Source: Victivallales bacterium (GTDB taxonomy: Bacteria; Verrucomicrobiota; Lentisphaeria; Victivallales; Victivallaceae). From it: a stretch of 10,343 nucleotides of DNA. Shown in pieces: positions 1 through 6,135 of the stretch. The stretch covers positions 1 through 10,343 of the forward strand of contig DAOWBJ010000030.1 of the NCBI GenBank assembly GCA_030634125.1, given 5' to 3'. How positions within the stretch are numbered: the stretch's first letter is position 1; every line of letters starts with the position of its first letter. A program made the position numbers and the translations under genes. The notes beneath the pieces were generated by a model. It ran no database searches. It was not told the origin of the DNA and worked only from the letters and a program-made list of their open reading frames with translations.

Positions 1-96
1 AGTGCTAAAGGTTAAAATGCCGTAAAAAAACAAGACATCTAAACGTTTATTTATCTTTTAAAAATAATTTTTTAAGCTCAAGAAAGGGAAAACCGT

Positions 97-144
97 ATGA
101 AGAAATTTTTCAAAAAAGGCTTAGATTTGACACCCCAGGACTGA
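97..144 (+). CDS. 15-codon ORF, possible start of a truncated gene at a junction
   Basis: An ATG at 97 is preceded at good distance by GAAAGGG and opens a frame reading MKKFFKKGLDLTPQD before a TGA. The last 24 bases overlap, on the opposite strand, the 3' end of the VWA gene. A convincing ribosome site followed by a basic start and an abrupt stop suggests that this is the beginning of a longer gene whose body was lost when foreign DNA was joined near 120-145. It could equally be a chance ORF. No family is recognised. Confidence 0.2.
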   Translation: MKKFFKKGLDLTPQD

Positions 145-1329
145 GTCCGCTGGAAAAGCTGTTACACCTACGGATATTCCATTGATTTTATGCAGAGAAT
201 TTGCGATTCCGTAGCATGCCTGGGATGCTAATTCCATTTTGTTGCGCATCGAACTCGAACAATCCAGCAAAATATGTATTGCTGTATTTATTCCCTGACG
301 TTCACCGTTACGCAAAAATATTTTAGCTGAATGATTCATTTTATACAGTTTTCCCGTATCCAATTTACCATGCCTGCTGCCTGATCTCCTGACCAGTGTT
401 TTACTTTGTAGCAACGAATGCAGTCTGGCGTGTAAAGCCGTTGATGTTCGTTTGACTTTACTGATGTTACCTTCTTCCAAAGCACTGAAATGCTTCGGGG
501 ATTCGACCGCAACACTCAAACCTCGCATTGGATTACCTGGGGCAACACCTTCCAATTCTCCAGCAATGCGTTCACTAAGTCCGTCAGGCAAGTTACCTTC
601 GTTGGCTTTCAGTAGCTGTTTTATTCCATCCTGTTTGCTGAGACTTCGATTAATATTTTCAACGCGCCCTGATTTATTTTTAACATTCTTATCTTGTTTT
701 TGATTGTCAAGTTTCAGCGATTCTGCTTTTATCAGTGCAGCAGTCTTTTTAGCAAAGTTCATTGCATCTTTTGAACTTTTACATTTTATGTTGACTTGTT
801 CCAGTAGACTGTTGAGTTTACCGTACAAATCAGGGTATGCCTGTTGTGCAAACGCCCCGACTATGTCCCGGTTCTTTTTGATAGCTTCGACATCCCAAGC
901 ACGCACGACTAATAACAGATAACTTAATATCTGCATAGCTGGATTTTTTGGCTTTTTCATCCGTTTCGTGAATTCATATTCGATGAGCCATTGAAGATTT
1001 GTCCGACATCCCGGAAAACGTTTTGCAAGGGCATTCTCTACTCGCCAGTCTTCAAAAATATTCCAGATATTCTTGATTAAAGGCGTGAGGTCTTTATCCT
1101 GTAAAACATCAAAGTCAGTCTCCCGAATATGGGCGCTTTCATGGTCCAAAAATCCGCGAACCATATTTATCAAAACGTTGTCTGATTCCAGGGGGAGCGT
1201 CGGCAGACGAATAACCTTTCCATCCGTACAGGCAGTATTTCCTCCAATTTCTACCTGTACGCCATATTTTTTGCCTAACACGCTTGCCACCATTGGCAAA
1301 GCTTTATTGAGTTCTGTTATTTTATTCAT
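121..1329 (-). CDS. CobT-like VWA-domain protein, C-terminally truncated
   Basis: The 402-aa product resembles the CobT-related VWA proteins that partner MoxR/CobS-type ATPases on plasmids and phages. Residues 60-73 carry the family signature LDHESAHIRETDF, an HExxH-like motif. The stretch around 200-235 is lysine-rich and low in complexity. The VWA domain begins near 348, and its MIDAS motif DCSSSM is at 356-361 (D356, S358, S360). The reading frame ends at 402, just after GVTAFPADS, so the later conserved Thr and Asp of the MIDAS site and most of the fold are absent. AAGGA lies about ten bases before the ATG. It is the last gene of the ATPase-DUF3150-VWA trio, separated from DUF3150 by about 80 bases containing a hairpin. 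VWA partners of MoxR ATPases are thought to present substrates for remodelling or metal insertion. This copy is probably non-functional unless a short VWA suffices. Family assignment is strong; the exact role is unknown. Confidence 0.85.
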   Translation of the reverse strand: MNKITELNKALPMVASVLGKKYGVQVEIGGNTACTDGKVIRLPTLPLESDNVLINMVRGFLDHESAHIRETDFDVLQDKDLTPLIKNIWNIFEDWRVENALAKRFPGCRTNLQWLIEYEFTKRMKKPKNPAMQILSYLLLVVRAWDVEAIKKNRDIVGAFAQQAYPDLYGKLNSLLEQVNIKCKSSKDAMNFAKKTAALIKAESLKLDNQKQDKNVKNKSGRVENINRSLSKQDGIKQLLKANEGNLPDGLSERIAGELEGVAPGNPMRGLSVAVESPKHFSALEEGNISKVKRTSTALHARLHSLLQSKTLVRRSGSRHGKLDTGKLYKMNHSAKIFLRNGERQGINTAIHILLDCSSSMRNKMELASQACYGIANSLHKINGISVGVTAFPADSVLGCQI

Positions 1330-1356
1330 AATAATAATTTCCTTTTATTTTTGATT
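1322..1356 (-). repeat. Leader repeat copy A (VWA gene start region)
   Basis: The ribosome-site and start-codon region of the VWA gene closely matches that of the ATPase gene (copy B, 3152-3184). On the minus strand both read AATCAAAAATAAA, then a GGAA ribosome site, an ATTATTATG start and AATAA. They differ by a one-base indel and a few substitutions. The match suggests duplication or recombination between gene leaders. Confidence 0.6.
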
Positions 1357-1359
1357 TCT

Positions 1360-1385
1360 CCGCTCCCAGCGTAGCTAAGGAGCGG
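1360..1385. other. Intercistronic hairpin between DUF3150 and VWA genes
   Basis: CCGCTCC (1360-1366) and GGAGCGG (1379-1385) form a perfect 7-bp stem around a 12-base loop. No T-run follows on the minus strand; A-rich sequence leads into the VWA ribosome site instead. It is therefore more likely an mRNA-stability or processing hairpin, or a small palindromic repeat, than a terminator. Confidence 0.5.
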
Positions 1386-1408
1386 CATTAACGAAGCCGA
1401 AGATTCGA

Positions 1409-1774
1409 CTACCAGAGACCTAAACTTTCAAGCTGATTACTGACTTGAGGCGAAGACTTCTTGGATTTAGTTTCCTTTTTAGGTTTGTCGCCACTTATTA
1501 ACCCGTCCAACACACTGTCGTTACTACGCCCGTCGATTATTTCCTGAGCATAATTTGTCAATGCTGCAGTATCGTTCAACAGTGTCAACAGTCCATTCAG
1601 CATCAAAAGGCTGGTTCCGCTGATTGCGCCTTTACTAGGAATTTTATCCAAGGCGGATTGTATCAGTGAAGAGACTGGAGCGACCCGAGGTTCAATAAAA
1701 CTCAGATCATGCAGTTTTTGCTGTATGTTTTTCAGTGGCGACAAAGCCTTGCGAGTAATCATAGATTTACTCAT
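1409..1774 (-). CDS. DUF3150 protein, C-terminal fragment of a broken gene
   Basis: This frame encodes 121 aa beginning MSKSMITRKALSPLKNI, which matches the conserved C-terminal part of DUF3150 (TRKAL-PLK-I--KL--L-F). A low-complexity Lys/Ser tail follows at about 96-110. The ATG at 1774 overlaps the stop of the upstream fragment (ATGA) and has AGGAG five bases before it, so it could be translated by coupling. However, the same frame is open upstream to 1888 and reads family-like residues there (LGCTLFDEVAKTAREAF), showing that the ATG is an internal methionine of a longer ancestral protein. DUF3150 proteins have no known biochemical role but travel with CobS-like ATPases and CobT-like VWA proteins. 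Certain as a fragment; whether it is still expressed and useful is unknown. Confidence 0.75.
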   Translation of the reverse strand: MSKSMITRKALSPLKNIQQKLHDLSFIEPRVAPVSSLIQSALDKIPSKGAISGTSLLMLNGLLTLLNDTAALTNYAQEIIDGRSNDSVLDGLISGDKPKKETKSKKSSPQVSNQLESLGLW

Positions 1775-2154
1775 AAAGCTCCTATTAAACGCTTCTCTTG
1801 CAGTTTTTGCAACTTCATCGAATAAGGTACAACCCAGATTGTTAACCTCGGATTGTAGCCCGACTTCAAGGACATCTTTCTTGCTGCCTTAGCTTCAGGG
1901 ATAGCCCAGCCTCCAAGGAAGCGCACACCGCTTTTATCCAGTACATTTACCGCGCGAGCTTTCAGTGTGGTGAATATTCTTAATGTCGCTGGGTCACATA
2001 TTCTTTTGTTACCGAGTGACGCCAGACTTTCCGGAGGCAGTTCCGAATGAACAAAGTCATCAGGATTCAATTTACGTTTAGCTGACCAAATGTTAACGTT
2101 TAGGTTAACTGCGAGCATGCATTTCAATACTTGTGGTTCTGTTTTCAGTTTCAT
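1771..2154 (-). CDS. DUF3150 protein, N-terminal fragment of a broken gene
   Basis: The 127-aa frame carries the DUF3150 N-terminal signature: NVNIWSAKRKL at about 20-30, LPPESLASLGNKRICDP at about 39-55, then GVRFLGGWAIPEAKA at about 76-90. After about residue 92 the sequence (SGYNPRLTIWVVPYSMKL) no longer looks like the family and ends at a TGA at 1771-1773. The expected continuation is in another frame between 1888 and 1775, which continues without interruption into the second fragment. The gene has therefore suffered a frameshift, probably with an in-gene deletion of the central section, since the two halves together are shorter than my recollection of the family. It starts 12 bases after the ATPase stop, with its AGGAA ribosome site overlapping that stop codon. 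Confidence 0.75.
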   Translation of the reverse strand: MKLKTEPQVLKCMLAVNLNVNIWSAKRKLNPDDFVHSELPPESLASLGNKRICDPATLRIFTTLKARAVNVLDKSGVRFLGGWAIPEAKAARKMSLKSGYNPRLTIWVVPYSMKLQKLQEKRLIGAL

Positions 2155-2166
2155 AATAGTTTATTC

Positions 2167-3159
2167 CTATTTTGAATTATTAGTTTCAGGGAAGATTCTT
2201 TGTACGAGTTCATGCAGTACTGCACGACTTTCTCGAGTAGCTCGATATCCGAGAGCACGGTCAAGGGCATAATTAAGCGGCCTTATTCCTTGGGTCACGA
2301 GAGGTTGGAACCGCAAAGTCAGGTCTGCCCAGCGAAGCAGCGTGCGAGTTGAGAATGTTACTTCAATTCTGTTGTCCATATTGTCAGATGAATCTTCATC
2401 CCCCATGAACAACTTCCTAACTTCACCTGCAAATGCAACCATTTTTGTACGGATAGTTGCAGGTAATGCTGGATATGCAAGCTCAAGCAATTGCTCTTCA
2501 GCTTTTGCATCAGGATATCCCACTTCGCACAGCCAGAAGCGGTCGAGGAAGGCCAAATTCTGCCGTAGCGTTCCCTGATATAATCCCGTTTCATCGCTTG
2601 CTCCGTTGGTATTAGCTGTTGCCGCAAACCTGAAGTTAGGATGTGGATTTATCAACTCCCCATTGTTTTCAGGAACGCACAAAGGTGATCCGTCAAGAAT
2701 GGTATTGAGCCCGGCTGCGGTTGCTGGGTCAAGCAGGTCGATTTCATTCAGCAAAAATAGGCCTCCAAACTTCATTGCCAAAGCTAGAGGACCATACTGA
2801 AACTTCATATTTCCGTTTTCTACCGAAAGATGTCCGATCATATCTGGATATTCCAAACGCGAATGACCAGTGATTTCAAATACCGGATAATTCAATTTGG
2901 AAGCAAGTTGCTTGACCAAACTTGTTTTTCCACTGCCAGTAGGGCCAAACAGATACAGAGGATCTGATGGATTCATAAACCACACGACGACATCTCGGCT
3001 CGAGTTATGGAATATATAGTTCTTATCTTCTTTCGGGGTAAATGATAATGATTTTTCATATCCTGTTATTTTACGACCTGATTCTTTGCCACTGAATACC
3101 ATGCCTGCATCGAATTCTACGGTTTTTAACTGCGTTAATTCATTGACTATATTATTCAT
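2167..3159 (-). CDS. MoxR/CobS-like AAA+ ATPase
   Basis: The 330-aa protein has a complete AAA+ core: Walker A GPTGSGKT at 72-79, a Walker B-like segment LFLLNEIDLLD at 134-144, sensor 1 ATANT at 180-184, a probable arginine finger in LDRF (R207) and a sensor 2 region around STRTLLRWADL at 270-280. The sequence RLEYPDMIGHLSV after the first helix-strand is typical of MoxR/CobS-type (helix-2 insert) ATPases, which remodel a partner in concert with a VWA-domain protein. Here the partner is the VWA gene two genes downstream, with DUF3150 between. True cobaltochelatase is unlikely because no cobalamin gene is present. The start has AAGGA about ten bases upstream and a TATAAT at 3187-3182. This is the only intact member of the trio in this window. 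Substrate unknown. Confidence 0.9.
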   Translation of the reverse strand: MNNIVNELTQLKTVEFDAGMVFSGKESGRKITGYEKSLSFTPKEDKNYIFHNSSRDVVVWFMNPSDPLYLFGPTGSGKTSLVKQLASKLNYPVFEITGHSRLEYPDMIGHLSVENGNMKFQYGPLALAMKFGGLFLLNEIDLLDPATAAGLNTILDGSPLCVPENNGELINPHPNFRFAATANTNGASDETGLYQGTLRQNLAFLDRFWLCEVGYPDAKAEEQLLELAYPALPATIRTKMVAFAGEVRKLFMGDEDSSDNMDNRIEVTFSTRTLLRWADLTLRFQPLVTQGIRPLNYALDRALGYRATRESRAVLHELVQRIFPETNNSK

Positions 3160-3184
3160 AATAATTATTCCTTTATTTTTGATT
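3152..3184 (-). repeat. Leader repeat copy B (ATPase gene start region)
   Basis: This is the partner of copy A at 1322-1356. It covers the first codons, the start codon, the GGAA ribosome site and the A-rich upstream of the ATPase gene. Confidence 0.6.
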
Positions 3185-3187
3185 ATA
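3182..3187 (-). promoter_or_regulatory. Possible -10 box (TATAAT) for the ATPase trio
   Basis: A perfect TATAAT lies on the minus strand 22 bases upstream of the ATPase start. I see no good -35 hexamer at 16-18 bases, so this is a weak promoter candidate. It would give a short leader of roughly 15 bases. Confidence 0.25.
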
Positions 3188-3225
3188 GCGTTACTGGTGA
3201 TTTCTTTTGTCTGTCGAGTATAAAG

Positions 3226-3288
3226 TCACAGGCTTTTTACTCCTTTACGATTTACCCGCGATTCATGTCCCGTGGAATGACAAAGCTC
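3226..3288 (-). pseudogene. Remnant of a second ArdC-type metallopeptidase gene
   Basis: Between the parB stop and the ATPase gene, 20 minus-strand codons read ELCHSTGHESRVNRKGVKSL before a TGA. This matches the active-site segment of the intact ArdC gene at 6119-7006 (HELCHSTGHVSRLNRKGV), retaining the metal-binding H and the trailing NRKGV. The base sequence differs at many third positions, so it is not a recent copy but a residue of a divergent paralogue. AGGAGG at the parB stop (about 3300-3305) may be that gene's old ribosome site, with the N-terminal domain now deleted. Nothing recognisable follows the stop. Confidence 0.75.
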
Positions 3289-3304
3289 AAGTGGCTTATT
3301 CCTC

Positions 3305-4822
3305 CTAATGCTTGGCTTCTTTCAAAAGTTTTTCCTGTTTCTCAAGCTTCTCCCACGCTTTTGGATCAGGCAAAGTTTCTACCGCAACCCCCAAAGCCTT
3401 CTTTAGGTCAAAACCGATAATCCGGCTAATGATTTCAGCTTCCTGCCAATGTGCCTCTACTGGACCAGATTGACCTTGTTTGAGGTCGCTGATCATATTG
3501 ATTATCAACTTTCCCCAGACAGCTTTGTCAAGTTCTGAATGCTCAGAAACGGTGTCATAAGCAACAATCCCTCCTGTTCCAACATCCTGATGTTCCTCGT
3601 CATAGGAATAACTGAAGATTGAATTAACCCCCAAACACGCAATGAATTTGAATATGGTATCACGTTCAGGAATTTCATATTCCATAGCCTTGACATAATC
3701 CATTAGCGAAGATATGGCGTGCCGTTGTCTTTGGCGGTGCTTGCGCTCTTTTCGTTCCGCAAGTGTGCTGACCTTTTTCTGTGGCTGTTCTTCTTCCCCC
3801 TGAACTCCATCTTCATTTTGCAGATTGTTGTAAGCTTCAGCAATACTGACAAAGATAATTTTTCCGGTGAGTGGTCCGTTTACAACTAGAGCTTTTTGTC
3901 CGCCTTCTTTTTTCGTTGTTTTCTGCCATGCCCAGTCAGGATAGATTTCTTCTTCATCAATCGGGAAACCTTCAGGATAAGAGTTGTCCTGTGAAATTAA
4001 CAAAACTTCCGGTTCTGATTTTCTTATTTCCTCAACTTTCCTGGCAATAAACTCGTTGAGTTTGTTGAGATAGAATTGGCGATTTTGACAAATTGCTTTA
4101 TCGGAATCATTCATTTCCTCAAATAGGAAACCGCCATTCAATCTGTCGATACAAGCTGGGCATTCTCCGCATCCCTGATAACTGCCGTCCGTATTCCAGG
4201 GAGCGTTTTTTATCTGGAACGTGAAATTTTCTTCAAGTTCCTTAGCGAATTTAGCCAAAGATATATCTTCGTCAAATCTCCAGCTTGTGCAATAGTTGAA
4301 AATATCCTCCTGTATTTCCTGAGGATATTTTGCGACCGCTTCGTAATGCCCGATAACAAACTGCTCGAATCTCTTTTCTTTCATAGCCCGATGCCATGAT
4401 TCAGATAATTCCTTAAGTCTGATTCTTGCGGCAATCCATTGTGGGGCATGACTTAAATGCGAAGCCAATTCAGCGATACCAAAATTTTCTGACAAGCCTG
4501 AAAGTTTTTCAACCTGTTCGGCTAGGGAAAGATTTGTCCGCTCATCATTTTCAGCGAAAGCGATAATGTCTGCATCGCCCTCGATAAGTGAAACTTCACC
4601 TGGGATTTCCAATTCAGTTTTGCCGATAATTTTTGTCAATGCAACAAAACTTTTTCTGCCGGCAACCACCTGATATTTGAATGTTTCATCTTCAATAGGC
4701 TGGATTTTTACGGAATGAATCAGTCCGATGCCAATAATACTTTCAGCTCTTGCCTGAACTTCTTTTTCTGTTGTTTTACGGTCGAATTCACATTTAATTT
4801 CGTTAACTTTGATAGTCTTCAT
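3305..4822 (-). CDS. Large ParB-like nuclease/partition-family protein
   Basis: The 505-aa product starts with a ParB N-terminal domain: VVAGRKSFVAL at 52-62 is the Gx-R region, and ENDERTNLSLAEQ at 91-103 is the ENxxRxxLxxxEx box. A helix-turn-helix-like segment follows at 111-139 (FGIAELASHLSHAPQWIAARI). Residues 218-224 hold C-G-E-C-P-A-C, followed by LFEEM and a single further cysteine at 245, a reduced form of the Cys cluster found in plasmid ParB/RepB-like proteins. The acidic/basic stretch at about 340-365 is low complexity, and the C-terminal part is unassigned. I chose ATG 4822 because AAAGGAA lies about ten bases upstream; an ATG at 4852 would lie inside the terminator T-run region. 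Large ParBs of this type sit on plasmids and integrative elements and may act in partition or regulation. There is no ParA gene in the window. Confidence 0.8.
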   Translation of the reverse strand: MKTIKVNEIKCEFDRKTTEKEVQARAESIIGIGLIHSVKIQPIEDETFKYQVVAGRKSFVALTKIIGKTELEIPGEVSLIEGDADIIAFAENDERTNLSLAEQVEKLSGLSENFGIAELASHLSHAPQWIAARIRLKELSESWHRAMKEKRFEQFVIGHYEAVAKYPQEIQEDIFNYCTSWRFDEDISLAKFAKELEENFTFQIKNAPWNTDGSYQGCGECPACIDRLNGGFLFEEMNDSDKAICQNRQFYLNKLNEFIARKVEEIRKSEPEVLLISQDNSYPEGFPIDEEEIYPDWAWQKTTKKEGGQKALVVNGPLTGKIIFVSIAEAYNNLQNEDGVQGEEEQPQKKVSTLAERKERKHRQRQRHAISSLMDYVKAMEYEIPERDTIFKFIACLGVNSIFSYSYDEEHQDVGTGGIVAYDTVSEHSELDKAVWGKLIINMISDLKQGQSGPVEAHWQEAEIISRIIGFDLKKALGVAVETLPDPKAWEKLEKQEKLLKEAKH

Positions 4823-4850
4823 TTTACTTTGTTCCTTTTGGTTTACAGGC

Positions 4851-4876
4851 AAAAAAAAGGACGCCTTGTGCGTCTT
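4851..4876 (-). terminator. Intrinsic terminator or attenuator upstream of parB
   Basis: On the minus strand AAGACGC, a five-base loop ACAAG and GCGTCCT form a 7-bp stem with one G-U pair, followed directly by eight Ts. It lies 33 bases after the stop of the YubB-like gene, as expected for the end of the upstream operon. The parB start is only 28 bases beyond the T-run, too little for a separate promoter, so it may act as an attenuator that sets readthrough into parB. Confidence 0.75.
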
Positions 4877-4909
4877 GATTTATACCTGCATAATTTTAAT
4901 TATTAGTTC

Positions 4910-5386
4910 TTATATTGTTGCTATTTGGTTTGTTATTCCGTCATCATCCATCGCCTGATCAAGCTCTTCATAAGAAGAGTCGATAGCTTCAAAGATTCCG
5001 TCTTTGCTCCATATCGCATGATCGTACGGGACATAGGTATCCTGCAAAACGGATTTTCCATAAACATATTTACCGAAAATACAACAACCGGATTCTTCAT
5101 ATGAAATAGTTGCCCTGACGAGTTTGCGGCAGTCGTTTATAAAACGAATGAACTTTTCCGCTTCCTCCCCGTTCAACGCCCATTTTACATTTCCGAATAT
5201 AACAGCTTCGGTTTCTATAACAGAATCCAAATCGACGTCAAACAAATAACGTTCAGAGCCGATATATATTCCAATATTATTTTTAGTTGCTTCAGCTATT
5301 TCCTCCCTGAAAAATGTCTCAAACGCTTTTGCGTCTTCATCATTTTCAAAGGTCAAATTAATTTGCAAATCACATATATTTGCCAT
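4910..5386 (-). CDS. Probable YubB/Api92-like (ferredoxin-fold) protein
   Basis: This 158-aa acidic protein begins MANICDLQINLTFENDEDA, similar to the MANWCxNxLxxxG start of YubB/DUF1281-like proteins. Later residues KWALNGEEAEKFIRF and ISYEESGCCIFGKYVYG match the W-[helix]-YxExGxxFxG pattern of that fold. The match is from memory of the pattern, so the family call is moderate. The function of the family is unknown; it is common on plasmids and phages. I chose ATG 5386 rather than 5401 because TGGAGA lies about nine bases before it. It is the last gene before the terminator at 4851-4876, and lies 32 bases after the stop of the 180-aa gene. Confidence 0.65.
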   Translation of the reverse strand: MANICDLQINLTFENDEDAKAFETFFREEIAEATKNNIGIYIGSERYLFDVDLDSVIETEAVIFGNVKWALNGEEAEKFIRFINDCRKLVRATISYEESGCCIFGKYVYGKSVLQDTYVPYDHAIWSKDGIFEAIDSSYEELDQAMDDDGITNQIATI

Positions 5387-5418
5387 GATAAATTTCTCCA
5401 TTTTTTTGTTATGATTTC

Positions 5419-5961
5419 TTATTTTGAGTGCTGTATTAATTTGTCCTGCACCTCCTTGAGTTTTTGGGTTTGATTGCTGATACTGATGGTAAACTGCCGT
5501 TCCAGTTCTTTCAGAATGATCTGAAAATCTTCCTCGGAAACACTGAACGCACCGGTGAGATAAATCTCATCGAGAAAATCCCAATCTATACAGCCGTCGG
5601 CGATAATATATGCCAATGCAATACTCTGCGACATATCCATTCCACCGCCTGTCAATGTTAGATAATAATTATCATCTTGCGAATTATAGACAACAGTACA
5701 GGCAGTTTCCTCGCATACCTTGATAATTTTTTCCTCACCCGGTTCACAAAAAAGCGGATAAGCAAAGTTCATTGATGGCATGTTGTCCTGTTCTTTGTCT
5801 TCGGGATAGCATTCGCATTTATCACAATATCCTTCTGTGGCATTGCCATGTGGACACTTCGATAATTTCTTAACTTCTCTATTGTACAGAATTGACGAGC
5901 CAATGAAATCCCAGATTTGATGAATATTCTCATCACTCCAATTTACATAAATACTTTTCAT
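5419..5961 (-). CDS. Conserved protein with TGGGMD motif and Cys cluster
   Basis: The 180-aa protein has two visible parts. The N-terminal part carries CPHGN at 36-40 and YCDKCEC at 45-51, a possible zinc-binding cluster (C36, H38, C46, C49, C51). The centre has MNFAYPL at 64-70 and CTVVYNSQDDNYYLTLTGGG at 88-107, running on into MDMSQSIALAYIIADG. I recall the combination YYL-LTGGGMD-S--IA-AYI from hypothetical proteins on phages and conjugative elements, but know no function for it. The C-terminal 35 residues are predicted coil-forming, rich in Gln/Lys/Glu. AAGGAG lies about eleven bases before the ATG, and the gap to the upstream gene is 15 bases, so it is in the same operon. Confidence 0.7.
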   Translation of the reverse strand: MKSIYVNWSDENIHQIWDFIGSSILYNREVKKLSKCPHGNATEGYCDKCECYPEDKEQDNMPSMNFAYPLFCEPGEEKIIKVCEETACTVVYNSQDDNYYLTLTGGGMDMSQSIALAYIIADGCIDWDFLDEIYLTGAFSVSEEDFQIILKELERQFTISISNQTQKLKEVQDKLIQHSK

Positions 5962-5976
5962 AATGCCTTAATCTCC

Positions 5977-6135
5977 TTAGTCTAATTCGCTCAAAAATTC
6001 CCGGCAACAGCTATGCCCGGAATTTGCTAAACTCTGACGAGTACCTTCATCTCCGCAATATGGACATTGAAGCCATTCAGGAAAATCCAGCATCTCCAGT
6101 TCTATTTCTTCAATATAATCAATTGCCGCTTCCAT
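5977..6135 (-). CDS. Small CPYCG zinc-knuckle protein
   Basis: The 52-aa product starts MEAAIDYIEEIELEMLDF, an acidic amphipathic helix, then has QCPYCG at 23-28 and GHSCC at 40-44, giving a plausible four-ligand zinc site (C24, C27, and H41/C43/C44). A longer frame opens at 6207 within ardC, but GTGGAGA lies seven to eight bases before ATG 6135, so I prefer this start. It overlaps the ardC 3' end by 17 bases, suggesting coupled translation. No family is recognised. Confidence 0.55.
   Translation of the reverse strand: MEAAIDYIEEIELEMLDFPEWLQCPYCGDEGTRQSLANSGHSCCREFLSELD

Noticed and set aside
1073..1354. Plus-strand frame of 93 codons opposite the VWA gene
   Set aside because: It is antisense to a clear gene, has no ribosome site and resembles no protein family; it is a mirror of the coding bias.
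2358..2627. Minus-strand 89-codon frame inside the ATPase gene
   Set aside because: It is out of frame within the Walker-motif ATPase gene and explained by it.
121..3159. Cobaltochelatase CobS/CobT
   Set aside because: There are no cobalamin-pathway genes or CobN, and DUF3150 lies between the two. The mobile-element MoxR-VWA relatives fit better.
3305..4822. PRTRC-type cassette membership of the ParB protein
   Set aside because: The ParB is long as in PRTRC sets, but none of the other PRTRC proteins (ThiF-like, PRTRC B, C, E, F) is seen nearby.
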